Assembly: GCA_941918925.1 (NCBI GenBank)
Contig: OW799233.1
Location: 139,998,223-140,062,222 of the forward strand
DNA: 64,000 bases
Source of the DNA: Phyto melanocephala
Taxonomy: Eukaryota; Arthropoda; Insecta; Diptera; Rhinophoridae
Direction of reading: 5' to 3'
Below are positions 34,021 to 44,605 of the stretch, piece by piece; within the stretch, counting starts at the first letter, position 1, and the number at the start of each line of letters is the position of its first letter. Under the pieces are notes generated by a model that was given only the letters and a program-made list of their open reading frames with translations, had not been told where the DNA came from and did not search any database. The position numbers and the translations under genes were made by a program.

Positions 34021-35116
34021 CTAAGTCAAATGTGATAAAATTCCGATGAGATATGAAAATACAAATTGCATCACCATTATACCGGAAGAGCGAGAATGGG
34101 ATGCAATAACCAGGATAGGAAACACCCATAGAATCGATCTTTTTACAGACGGTTCAAAGATTAGTGACCAAACTGGAGTGGGGTTATACGACATAAGCCG
34201 AAACAGAAACAAATACTTCCGTCTACCAGATCACAACACTATATTCCAGGCTAAGATCATGGGGATTGCGGAAGGAATTAAATGGATAAAGGGAACGAAT
34301 AGCGAAGCCCCGATTCGTATCTTTACAGATAGCCAATCAGTGATTAAGATATTGAGAAAGGAGAAAGTTAAATCCCGGAACGTTCTGCAATGCAAGAGCG
34401 AGATAAACTCATATGCAAATTGCGGATATCTGGAGATAATATGGATACCAAGCCATCACGGTCTGATCGGAAACGAGAAAGCCTACAAATTATCCAAAAT
34501 GTGAGCTCTTCAGAGTAATATAACTTTGAATAACGCTAAACCCCTTAAACGATTCAAGGATGAACTTAAATGTTGGGCGACGGAGGAACATGCCAGAAAA
34601 TGGCAAGGCACTGACGTCGGTAAAGTGACAAAAATACTATGGTGTGACCCAAATCTTGAGAAATCTAAGGAAATTCTGAGACTAAATAGACCAACACTTA
34701 GGAGACTAACCAGTGTGATTACAGGTCATACGGAGTTGAGAACTCATCTAGCTCGCATGAAACTGACTGAGAAGACGACATGCAGAGCATGCGAGGAAGA
34801 GGATGAGATTTTGATACACAATCTCTCTCATTGTCCTACGTTTGGGCATATTAGACGCGAGAATTTTACAGTGGATACTATGCCGAATTTGGAGTACCTG
34901 GGGAACTCGAACTGGAGATCCATAAGGAACTACATTGAGGGTACTGAGTTCTTGGACTAGTCCGATATAGATGGGAAATTATGATTATGGTTTTAAATTA
35001 GGAATTCCGGTTCCCACATGGAGCGCACAACATGCCAACTGGGCATAAGTATATACCTGTCGTGGGTTTGGGCTTTTAGTGCACCTCCTTTTCAACCTAA
35101 CCTAACCTAACCTAAA
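34021..35116 (+). mobile_element. LINE 3' end, copy 3 (longest of the family)
   Basis: A 5'-truncated non-LTR retrotransposon containing the RNase H domain, a CCHC tail and a 3' UTR with GGAGCGCACAACATGCCAAC. It ends in four CCTAA units (35096-35115). The 3' UTR matches 9581-9795 and the reverse of 19780-20345. The tail resembles the insect telomere repeat TTAGG in complement, but such short arrays are also usual LINE tails, and true flies lack TTAGG telomeres. Confidence 0.85.
34046..34960 (+). pseudogene. LINE ORF2 C-terminus: RNase H domain plus CCHC tail
   Basis: The C-terminal part of a LINE polyprotein. RNase H removes RNA from RNA-DNA hybrids during retrotransposition. Counting from 34046, residues 33-152 show the RNase H fold: FTDGSK with D35, GVGLY, TIFQAKIMG, IFTDSQSVI with D95, and IIWIPSHHGLIGNEKAY. 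The usual catalytic Glu is Lys (K70), and the last Asp of GNEKAD is Tyr (Y147), so two of four catalytic residues are lost. A TGA at 34502 is the only stop. The same frame continues from 34505 to 34960, through RRLTSVITGHTELRTHLARM and a C-x2-C-x8-H-x4-C motif (CRACEEEDEILIHNLSHC), to GTEFLD. The frame is otherwise intact, so the copy is fairly young but inactive. Confidence 0.85.
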
Positions 35117-36199
35117 ATCAAATGTTCCATCACTTACTAAATATGGTTCATGTTCTATAATACTTTAAAAGGTCAAAGACTCTTTTGGAAAAAAATATCC
35201 AAATTTCACCCAGTGCACCTTTCTTGTTTGAATTATGCAGCTCAAGGTAATAAAAGACATACAGTACCAAAAAACTAATTAATCCAGATAAGGATTTTAT
35301 ATCAACGCAAATAAATTAAATTGTTTTAAGTTGCTTGCGTAATTATTGTTTGTATCATAAAAATAATATCTATGAAAACATTGTTATGCTCAGAAAAAGA
35401 GAACGAATTCTGTAACTTAGAAATATAAAATTTAAGGACATTCAGAGAGTTAGTCACATCCCTATAATGAAACAAAAATTGTAGAACAAGATGACGAGAA
35501 AGGATAACAGATAGAAAAATCCACAAAATGCAGTTCTACCAAGAAAACGTCCTCCCCTCAAGTCGTAAAAGTAACGCAATCCAACACTTAAATTTAGAAC
35601 TATAATGTACACCAATACATACGTTCAATACAATTTGTACAATAGTGAAGCAATCTCATGTAGTGTTGGACAATGTGTTTCACTGCTTATATTCTGTCGT
35701 CATTTTTCCATGTCCTTTAATAATCCTGAGTTTTGCTATCCCACACCATACTTAACCTAGATATAACCCGACAGTGCCCCGTAACCTGCCTAATTTTTTC
35801 TTGGCCTAAATTTCCTTAATACCTTCCTTTTGCTCTTTTTGTTCAGTTATGCAAGTTCCGTTCTGTCTTATTACCTAGCCTTAATTGCACTAAGCTAGTA
35901 CTCTATTGATAGTTCTGTCACCATCATTTAATTTTCCAACTAGGGTCGAAAAACGGCGTACAAGATTGTCGTCAGCAATTACATTGCAAACAAGACTACC
36001 ATGTAGTCCCTAACTAGAACCGACTTATAATAATGTCATTGCAAGACTTTGGATTGTAATATAATACAATCATAAATTAAAAGGGTTTGTGTCTATACAG
36101 ACTTTACTGTGATCTGATCAGACCACATTGGTTTAAATACCGGTTAATTTTAATTATTTTCAAAACAAAAATATCTAGCATAATTTGGCAAATACTTAC
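35117..36199. other. Rox8 intron, nothing recognised
   Basis: The 5' end of the 16.9-kb intron on the minus strand. It begins with a consensus donor GTAAGT and contains no recognisable gene or repeat. Confidence 0.4.
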
Positions 36200-36287
36200 G
36201 ATATTTCTCCAAATGGTGTAAACGCTTCGCGTAACTGTTGAGTTTCAATTTCTGAACTAAGATCACCAACAAAGATATGAAATTGTT
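36200..36287 (-). CDS. Rox8: Rox8 (TIA-1 family), first recognised exon: start of RRM2
   Basis: An 88-base exon after the acceptor TATTTGCAG, ending at the donor GTAAGT. Its first two bases finish a codon begun in an exon outside the window. It then reads QFHIFVGDLSSEIETQQLRE, AFTPFGEI and the first two bases of a Ser codon. IFVGDL is the RNP2 motif of RRM2, and LREAFTPFGEIS is the first helix and loop that are nearly fixed in TIA-1 proteins. It joins the exon at 19212-19287 in frame across 16,912 bp. In Drosophila, as I remember it, the same stretch is HIFVGDLSPEIETETLREAF. The RRM1 exons should lie towards higher coordinates but were not found up to 64000. Confidence 0.9.
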
Positions 36288-38167
36288 CTGCAAATAGACA
36301 AATAAATAAATTATTAATAACAACATCAAGCTAATATGAACGGAAAATTAGTTTTTAATCCTAAAACAATAACAGAACAGAAAAGCAAAACTAAAGCAGA
36401 TAAGTAAATTTAATAATAAAGATTTTATTGATTTGCACACAAAAACATATAAACGTGATTCCTTGTAGGCTCTCCATACAAGCAACACAAAAACAAAAAC
36501 AACAATAAAAATATGGTCAGCAAAATTGAAGAATGACAGTAAGAAAAATGCTGAGGGATTTAGAAAACTTTACAAATAAACACTCCATCTTAACAAATGC
36601 AATACACGCACGCACAATATGTGCCCACTGAATAAAAATTTATTTACATGTAAATGTTTGTATGTATAACAACATTCTTCTTCTTTGTATAATGTATACA
36701 CAAACAACACTTAACGATAATAAATATTCTTATAAATGTAAGTATTTATGTTTTAATAGTGTCTATAGTTATGTAGTAAATTTATGTGTGTCCGTATATT
36801 AACTATTCTACACATACATAAATATTGAAGTTTTCTAACACAATTCCTATTCTGAATAGTGCTAATTATTTGGGGTAAGGATTTAACAGCAAAATCAGCA
36901 AAATATTTTATATTGTGTAAATACGTTTGTTTGTTTGTTTGTTTGTTTGTTCAACAGAACAGAGGGGAAAACATGTAATAGAAATTGAAGTAGCCTGCAA
37001 ACTAAAACAAATTTTGTTAAACAGTCAGGAACTAAACCATAATGCCGCGGCTTAAATATATGGACAAAAGAAGCTTAATAAAATGTAAATTGAATGGTTG
37101 TTCTAGCAGTCACATAAATAAGTACGTATAACAAAGACGTATGCTAGCATATTTGTTAAATAATTTTTTATACGAGTGCAGCATTTATTTTAGAATCTAT
37201 ATTTGATATTTTAATCCATCTAAAAATACTTGCATACAATTACTTTAACTATTTTCACCAAAATTAAATGTATGCATGTGACATTTTTAAGAATTTCATT
37301 ATTTATTTAAAGCCTATTGTCCTATTTTCTTAAGTATGTTTTATGCATCTTGATTTCACATAGTAGATGAATATATTTAATTCATATATTATTTATATAT
37401 ATGTTTTATATGTACATATGTAAGACCTATAATCAAGTGCAAGTAAGCACATCATTTAACATGTGTTCACGTATGTGTTTATCTGATTATAAGTATGTGT
37501 GTACTAAGCAATAATTAATAAATATCAAGAGTAGAAAAAATTTAACATAAAGGTAGGTGGCTGAGCTTAACTTGTTAGACATTATATTAAGTTATGTACA
37601 AAGTTTTCTATGTAAATATTTCCATTTACTTGAGTGTAATTAGACTGCAGCGAAATTATGTGGAAAATAAAAGTTTTAAAACTGTTAGTTAAGTGAATGA
37701 AATTTTATTAATAAATTAATTATTTGCTCATATATATTGCGTTTTTCGATAAAATATAAGATTGTTTTGTCCAAAAATTTTTTTTACGACTTATATTAAG
37801 AGTTACAAAAAATAAATTAGTTTTACATTAAGTTGTCTAAAAAAATTTTTTTTCTACTCCCACATATGGCGGTATTTTATAGTTTCAAAAAATTAAATTA
37901 AAAGGTTATTTTATCATATTCACGCCAACATTTTATAATTCAACATTAATACAAACAAGTAAGATCAGTATATTCGACAGTTCCAAATTTTAAGTAGCCA
38001 TCACTAATTTTGTGCAGTATTATTATACGACAAAATTTATTACTTTATGTAAATCTTTTACCACGGTAAAATCATTTTTTATATCAAAACATGCATTACT
38101 TTGTTTGCTTAAGCCTTAGCCTTACACATGTTTTAATTATCACATGACTCTGAGCAGATCTACTCAA
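36288..38167. other. Rox8 intron, unique-looking AT-rich sequence
   Basis: Mostly unique-looking. A perfect GTTT microsatellite lies at 36925-36951. A degraded DINE-like terminus, ACAAGTAAGATCAGTATATT, lies at 37953-37990. No RRM1 exon was found. Confidence 0.45.
36925..36951 (+). repeat. GTTT microsatellite
   Basis: Six to seven perfect GTTT units. Not obviously part of a mobile element. Confidence 0.9.
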
Positions 38168-38575
38168 TCTTTTATACATATAAATAAAAATCATGTAAAA
38201 AATGTATAGTAATTCATAAAATGAGAACGGCGGGGCCGATTTCTGTAAAGATTTTTGTCAGTTGTTCGTATTTTCGAGAAAAAGGCTTATGGAATAGAAT
38301 ATTAGAAAATCTTACCGGAAAAGTCGGAAAATTGGAAAAATCGAAAATTGAGTTTTTGTTTGAAATTTTATATGAAATTATTCCTTAATGGCTTTGCAAC
38401 GTTATATGTTGACTTAGACTTTGCGCAATCTGACAGGTGTCCTTTTGGCATTGTAATTTTCTACAGTAAACGTTTTATTTTTCTTACTGAAAATTTAAAT
38501 ATTTGTGTTGTATTATTACTAAGTTTGTCTGAAGACTAAAAATTGACGTGAGGCGAAGTTCGCCGGGTCCGCTAG
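38168..38575 (+). mobile_element. non-autonomous Helitron
   Basis: The 3' end has the Helitron signature: a hairpin GGCGAAGTTCGCC, then CGGGTCCGCTAG followed by host T. The probable 5' end is TC at 38168 after host A, followed by TTTTATACATATAAATAAAA. Near the 5' end, AACGGCGGGGCCGATTT is typical of insect Helitrons as I remember them. It is about 408 bp and encodes no protein. Helitrons move by rolling-circle replication and make no target duplication, as seen here. Confidence 0.65.
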
Positions 38576-39495
38576 TTTTAAATAAAATTGATTCGAAAAG
38601 AAAATTTCTTTCCCAGAGAATAAGCACCGCTACTATTTACTGGTACAATCTAAGTTAGTCAAGATAAAAATTGGCTCAATTATCTAAATAAATTATTAAA
38701 AAAAATATATTTAGCTAAAACTAACATTTACTGGTCTTTCTAAAAATTATAACAACCTGAGCGACTACTAAAATTTTTTAAGAATATAAATATTATCCAT
38801 TTAGTGTTCCAAATTGGACAAATTACATAAAAATTTCGTTTAGCATCGTTTCTCACTAAAAAAAATATTTGAACAAAAAAAAATTAAAAATTTCCAAATA
38901 AATTTAATAATTTATATTGGTGTAGTCAGTGATATATCTGAATAAGTTTCCTTCAGTATCTTTTTTAGAAAAACTTTTTCGGTATTTAAAGTAAACTAGA
39001 CTTTACAAGGGAAGTCTCTAAACATGCTAAGTCTGTAAAACATGTTAAAATATATTTTCAATTAAAAAGTCTGGCCAGACTTATGCGACAGACGAAAGGT
39101 TGAGTAAATTTGCCATTTATTAATTTTCTTGTATATAATTCCAAAACAAAATAAGTATAATAGGAGTGATATTATTCACCCTTATTATCATACTGAGAAT
39201 TGAACTACTGAATTTAGTTTAGATATTGCAATGGAGGGTCCCTTATTCATTGAAAATCTTTGTTCATAGAAAAACCATATGAATTAAAGAAAATAAATTA
39301 AATGGAGAGTGGTCGTGTCACCTTAATTTCGGGTTATTACAATAATATTTACCAGAAGCCAGGATATGTAGAAAAAAAACTACTACTCCCTAAAGTATGC
39401 AGCACATGATATAAATAAATAATTTGTTTGCCTTAATGCATAAAAATGTTAATAAAACTACCATGCACATAAAGTAACTAATATGTGGTTAGATA
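38576..39495. other. AT-rich intronic sequence, nothing recognised
   Basis: No feature can be supported. Confidence 0.4.
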
Positions 39496-39932
39496 GGCCG
39501 ACTTCCTAAATGCAAGTTGCAATTCATAATTTAAAAAAATGCGTATGCAATGCTAAACATGTCTTAAGTGCAACCTTGCGTTGCAAAGATTTTTTTTGCA
39601 TTTTATCGGCATTTAGGAACGCTCATGGATCCACTTTTTGTCTCTGCAATATAAAGTGTTTAATTATTTAAATTATTAGACTGTGATTTAAATAAACTCT
39701 ATCAATTATAAATAATTTATTAAAAATAAACAAAGAAAATACTAACTCAGCCATTGCAGCTCAAATGTTTGCATACAAAATAAAAATGATGCGCGATTTT
39801 GACAGCTGATACTTAGTAAAATGAGTTGCCAAACGATTAGGAACATTGGACATTGCTAGAAAGTTTACATGTGCGCTTACGAAGTGTATGCATTGTAAAT
39901 ATGCATTGCAACTTGCGTTTAGGAAGTCGGCC
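39496..39932. mobile_element. MITE with GGCCGACTTCC termini
   Basis: 437 bp bounded by inverted repeats of about 28 bp: GGCCGACTTCCTAAATGCAA at left, and the reverse complement of GGCCGACTTCCTAAACGCAA at right. ATA flanks both sides, a possible 3-bp target duplication. Internal GCAAGTTGCAAT and GCAACCTTGCGTTGC segments repeat the terminal motif in both orientations. No coding capacity. Confidence 0.75.
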
Positions 39933-40137
39933 ATACATTAAAGTTCCTTTTGATTTCCGACTAGTAACGAATCTGTCTTCTTTCTTAAGTATATCAAACT
40001 ATCGATATTAACATTAGGTTTTCTATGACAATACATTAGGCACACTTGAATATAGTTTTATACAGTTTAAACATTAATTATTGTTAGAGGCTGGTGAGTG
40101 AGTGCACTCATATGACACAAACTGAAGATATACTTAA

Positions 40138-40525
40138 TGGGCCAATTCAAAGTGGTTGCATATCAGTCATATTTGTACTATTTCAAATTATTTTATGCAT
40201 GCATAAAATTTTTGTTAGTAATTTCCATACAAAAAAAAATAATATGACTTTACACATTTGTTTCCTATGTATAGGAAATTGTTTATGTCATATTTTCAAC
40301 CATACTGTCTCTCAGAGAAAATATCTTTGCTTCTCACCTCTCAAAGAGAATATTTTCTATTTTCTTCTTTCCTGTAAACATACAATTTTTAACAACGTCA
40401 TCTCTTTGTCTTCTTTCTTGTATTAAATACATGATTTGTTAACAAAAGGTGTTAAAAGTCACTAGTCATATTAATATGAATTATATGACATAGTATAATA
40501 TGAGAGTCTACTTTAAATTGGCCCA
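40138..40525. mobile_element. MITE with TGGGCCAATT termini
   Basis: 388 bp bounded by TGGGCCAATTCAAAGT at left and the reverse complement of TGGGCCAATTTAAAG at right. GTCATAT or its complement ATATGAC occurs several times inside (about 40170, 40240, 40288, 40465 and 40485). The terminus resembles the ATGGGC-AAT starts of the elements at 6074 and 29598. The 110-codon open frame at 40094-40426 crosses its left boundary and looks like chance. Confidence 0.65.
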
Positions 40526-41085
40526 ATATGTATTTTACACAGCAATATAAGCATCAAGATCTATAAACTTTTTTTTGTGTCAGCCAGTTTTGATGGTTTT
40601 AAAGTTTCACCCCCTAACCAGCGCACCTTCACACGATCACATTAAATTAATATTAAAATTAATATTTAAAAAACCAAGCACCCTTGAAGTTTGTTTATTT
40701 TTAGTAAATGCTACAGTCTTGTTACAACTAGTTATATGACAGGTTCAAAATATTTCTCGTCTACAATTTAGCTAGATGGTAGGTGCTTAAAAATGAATGA
40801 AGTTCGAATATGTTTTCCATATAAAAAAAAATATTTTCACTATTGTATACATAAGAACAAGGCTAATCCTTGCCCCAAAATCTTCAAAATTTTATATTTG
40901 TTTACCTTTTACAAGTTAAAACACGTGTGCCAAATTGCAACATTTTACAATAATTATTTCTATTTTTGGCCGCTCGTTATATGAAAACATGACGCTGTGC
41001 GATACAAAAGAGCGATAGTAATTTAACTCGAACATTCTTGTTTTTTATTTTTTTTTTTGGAAAGATATTTTAAAAACAATTCTTA
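40526..41085. other. AT-rich intronic sequence, nothing recognised
   Basis: No feature can be supported. Confidence 0.4.
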
Positions 41086-41242
41086 CTGCCTGTTCAACGA
41101 TGTCGAAAGAAAACCCAAGCGAAATTTCATTCGCACAAATACGTTGAAAACAAAAAAAAATTTTAGTTTTTGTTGTTGTTTTAATATATTTGTACGAATG
41201 AAATTTCGCTTAGGTTTTTCTTCGACATCGTTGAACAGGCAG
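41086..41242. mobile_element. hairpin MITE, copy 2
   Basis: A 157-bp palindrome with the same sequence as 12040-12198 apart from scattered substitutions, for example CCCAAGCGAAATTTC instead of CACAAGCGAACTTTC. The same substitution appears in the opposite arm (GAAATTTCGCTT), so the arms change together. The flanks are CTTA at left and TTAA at right, so the TTAA duplication is less clear than in copy 1. Confidence 0.75.
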
Positions 41243-41718
41243 TTAAATTATGATCGCATTCGTATTTTATTACTTGCCCTTAGATTCGTTTTAACCACAA
41301 CAGTTTTCATCAGTATCCTCTTAGGAGCCACATAAGTATTAAAATTTAAATTAAGTTATCAAGGGGAATGAGCTCTGCAATACTAAGTCCAATTACTAAA
41401 TTGACAGTAATAACTTTAAATACCATAGTATTTCTTACTTATATCCTATTGTGCTCATTTTTCGTATCGGAAAAAAATTCTGGCTTGTTTAAAAACTAAT
41501 TCCATTTTTTAATAAAATATTTTTTAAAACTTTTTCAATAAGACCGTAAGAAATACAGCATAAAAATTAAAAAAAATTTTACGGCGTATTTTGTATAGTG
41601 TTTTTAATATTTATACAAAACCTGTATTAAAAGCTCCTTGATTTTTAAAAACTTTTTCATTTCACCTTTTAACATAGAAGATAACGATTTGGTACAAAAA
41701 AAAAACACCTTAAATTCT
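41243..41718. other. AT-rich intronic sequence, nothing recognised
   Basis: No feature can be supported. Confidence 0.4.
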
Positions 41719-42062
41719 CACAAAACTACTCAAGGCATTAGAATTGGGAAAAGCTGCAAAACTTTATTTTTAAATTTATTTACTTATAATATCGAGCTAT
41801 ATCTAAAGTATAGTAAATGCTTACCAATTTACAGTGGAACTCTACTGTTTAACCATGTCTATATGTGTGTGTGAGCATCTGTTTATGGTATTCGAACACA
41901 AAACTATTCAAAGTATTAGAATCGAGAAAAGCTGCTAAAACTTTAATTTAATTTTTTTTTTAATATCGAGTTACATATATCTGAAGTATAATAAATGCTT
42001 ACCAATTTACTGTGGAACTCTACTATTTAATCATGTATATATGTGTGTGTTTGGTATTCGAA
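41719..42062 (+). repeat. tandem duplication of about 175 bp
   Basis: Unit 1 (41719-41895) and unit 2 (41896-42062) share ATGCTTACCAATTTAC, GTGGAACTCTACT and TATGTGTGTGT, ending in GGTATTCGAA. They differ at roughly one base in eight and by small indels. No mobile-element ends were seen. Confidence 0.75.
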
Positions 42063-43899
42063 TTATATTTATATTAGAAATAATATTCGTTAGTTTGTGA
42101 TCTTAATAACTATTGTTGCTTTTTTGGAATGTACACTTGTTTTATTTGTGTAATTTGTTACATGTGTTGCTGCTATATATTTTATTTGTTTTATATTTAC
42201 TTAAATACACGAAGCGAAAATCATACGATAAATTGCATATAAAATAACACACACACACAAAAAATGAAGAGCAAAATTTATACAAACTAGTATGTTCAAT
42301 TTAAAGAGAAATGTTAATCAAGAACTTTTGTAAGTCAAGTTTTTAGCATGCATGAGTGTTTCACAAAACTTTATTTCTAACGAATAGTAGCACTTTTGAT
42401 GACAGTTCTTTCATAGAGGACATTCATGAATAATAGAGGCATATTTTTAAAGGTAATTCAAAAGATACGGTTAATTAAGCCTTGCTTCGTTTATCGCTAA
42501 TTACAACCCAATCTTAATTGCAAATAATATATTGATTTGTGGTATTGTTGACTTAATATTAGCCTAAAGCATAAAATACCAAAGTACGCTCCTGCCAACA
42601 ATCATACATCATAAAACCGAAAAGAAAAAACACTTCGTGGTTTTTCTCTCAAATGCACGTTTTCTACACATTTATTCAAAAACCATACACTCATGCACTT
42701 ATTTGATCACAAAAATATTTTGTACCACTAACATACACTCGCCCAATTGCATAGACACACTCTTGCAATTACATGCCAACTACATGCATATGTACGTACA
42801 TAAGTGTAATAAATGTCAGTTGAATTGTAAAAACAAAAGAAAAATATTTATAGAGTTTTTGTGTTTGCGTGTATAGAAATTATAAAGGAAAACTTTCAAC
42901 GTTTATGCGTTTAAACTAAACGTTTCATAGAAGCACTCACACACACACACACTCACACATGTCTTAAACTTACAATTATTCACAATCACTACTCTGTCTA
43001 TGCAATTCATAAGGGTAAAGCATGCTATTGCAAATATGTCGTAAATAGTACGCAGCTACGCCAACTAACGGGACGTTTGGCATAAAAAGTTATGGAGGGT
43101 TTTGGTAAATATGGTTTCAAAGTCATTCATGCAAGTCGCCAGTTACCAGAGTTTCTAAAAGACGAAATTAATGTATGAGACATAAAGTGTGCCGGAGGAA
43201 GTAAAAGAAATATAGAAATAAAATATTGAATTGTACGAACGTTTTGTTGGTGTGTGACGTTGCTACATTGTATGTATGTATGTATGCATGTATGTATGCA
43301 GTTTGAACATTAATTTGAAAATTGGGTAAATGTACGCATGTATTTATAAGACATTGTAGATTGCATGTAAAAATGTTTGTATGTATAGTATGTTTTGTTT
43401 CATATGCTCCATGTAATTTTTACATATTTTGCAATTGCTACTATGTTGCTCAACTGTGCGTAACTGTTTTGAATTTCTACCAACTCCCTCTTATTTGTCT
43501 GTGTGATACAAGTGTATGTGTGCTTAGTTTTTGCTCTTGTATGTTAAATGCAGTTGTTATACTTTATGAAATTGTTCGATAAGCACACTCACATGTATGC
43601 ATATATATATGTAAAATATATAAATATTTGTGTGTGATAAGGGATGGCTTCCTATTTAAAGCGAACTAAAATTAATTATTGTTTTTAAGGTTTCAATTAT
43701 CAAATAAAATAATTTCTAGTATAAAGTAGTTATCTAAAATTAGTATGACTAATTAAAACACAGTTAGCTAATAGCTGAAATTATCATTTGTAGTTAAATT
43801 ACGTGGTATTGTCGTCTAAGAAAACTCTAAAGATATTGCAGCGTATTTTGCGCTTATCGTACTAAAATTATCAAATATATATTTTGGCAATATAAATAA
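42063..43899. other. Rox8 intron with microsatellites
   Basis: Unique-looking sequence with a CA run interrupted by T at 42934-42957 and a TATG/TGTA run at 43268-43301. No gene recognised. The open frames at 42637-42876 and 43322-43582 are rich in Cys, His and Tyr from TGTATG-type simple sequence. Confidence 0.45.
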
Positions 43900-44605
43900 T
43901 CCTACTAATATAATAAATGTGAATGTTTGTATATTTAGATGTGTTGAAGCGACTTCAACTCTATTTTATATATTTATATTTATTTATAAATATTTGTACT
44001 TATTTATATATTTATATTTATTTATATATATATATGTATATTTCTTTTCTTTCTTATAAATTTTATGTAGAGTTTAATCTCTTGTTATTGCAATAACTTT
44101 TCTCATTTTTTTAACACCATTAAGGTGCTGTTACGGTGAATTAAATTCCTTTTTAAATTGGTTGTATTATTAATAGTTGAACAGTTGAACTAGACAGTAA
44201 GAAACTGTTAACATTTATTATTATTCAAAAAAAATCTATACCAGCAAGAAGCTGAAAAATAAATTTGTTAGTTCTACGAAGAACACCCGGCCTTATTATT
44301 TTTATAAGGATATACCCCACCTGGGCCAGAAACTAGAGCTCACAAGACGTTTGGATATTTGTTACTCAATCACGCAAAAACGGCTGAATGGAACCAAATG
44401 GAATTCGGCACATAGATAGATAACAGCCTAGATTAACACATAGGCTAATTTTTATCACGATAACAATGCGAAGTCGTTGGCAACCTCATCATCAAAAATC
44501 CTAAACGGGTTGTTTGTGTTGTAAATTTTTTTTTTTGTTGTTGTTTATATTAAGTCTAACTTTTATCCCGATAACTACGCAGACGAAGTCGCGGGCACAA
44601 GCTAG
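43900..44605 (+). mobile_element. non-autonomous Helitron with repeated 3' end
   Basis: The 5' end is A|TCCTACTAATATAATAAATG. The 3' end is GACGAAGTCGCGGGCACAAG followed by CTAG and host T. Both ends match insect Helitrons that I recognise, as do the internal CACGCAAAAACGGCTGAATG and TTAACACATAGGCTAATTTT. The 3' motif occurs twice: a degraded copy at about 44452-44485 (TTTTATCACGATAACAATGC, GAAGTCGTTGGC) and the functional-looking one at 44562-44605 (TTTTATCCCGATAAC, then GACGAAGTCGCGGGC). It encodes no helicase. The host A and T at the edges fit Helitron target preference. Confidence 0.75.

Noticed and set aside
35096..35116. CCTAA repeats as interstitial telomere sequence
   Set aside because: They form the tail of the LINE copy. 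The same family ends similarly at 9795 and 19780, and true flies do not use TTAGG telomeres.
40094..40426. 110-codon plus-strand frame
   Set aside because: It crosses the left border of the MITE at 40138 and has no motif.
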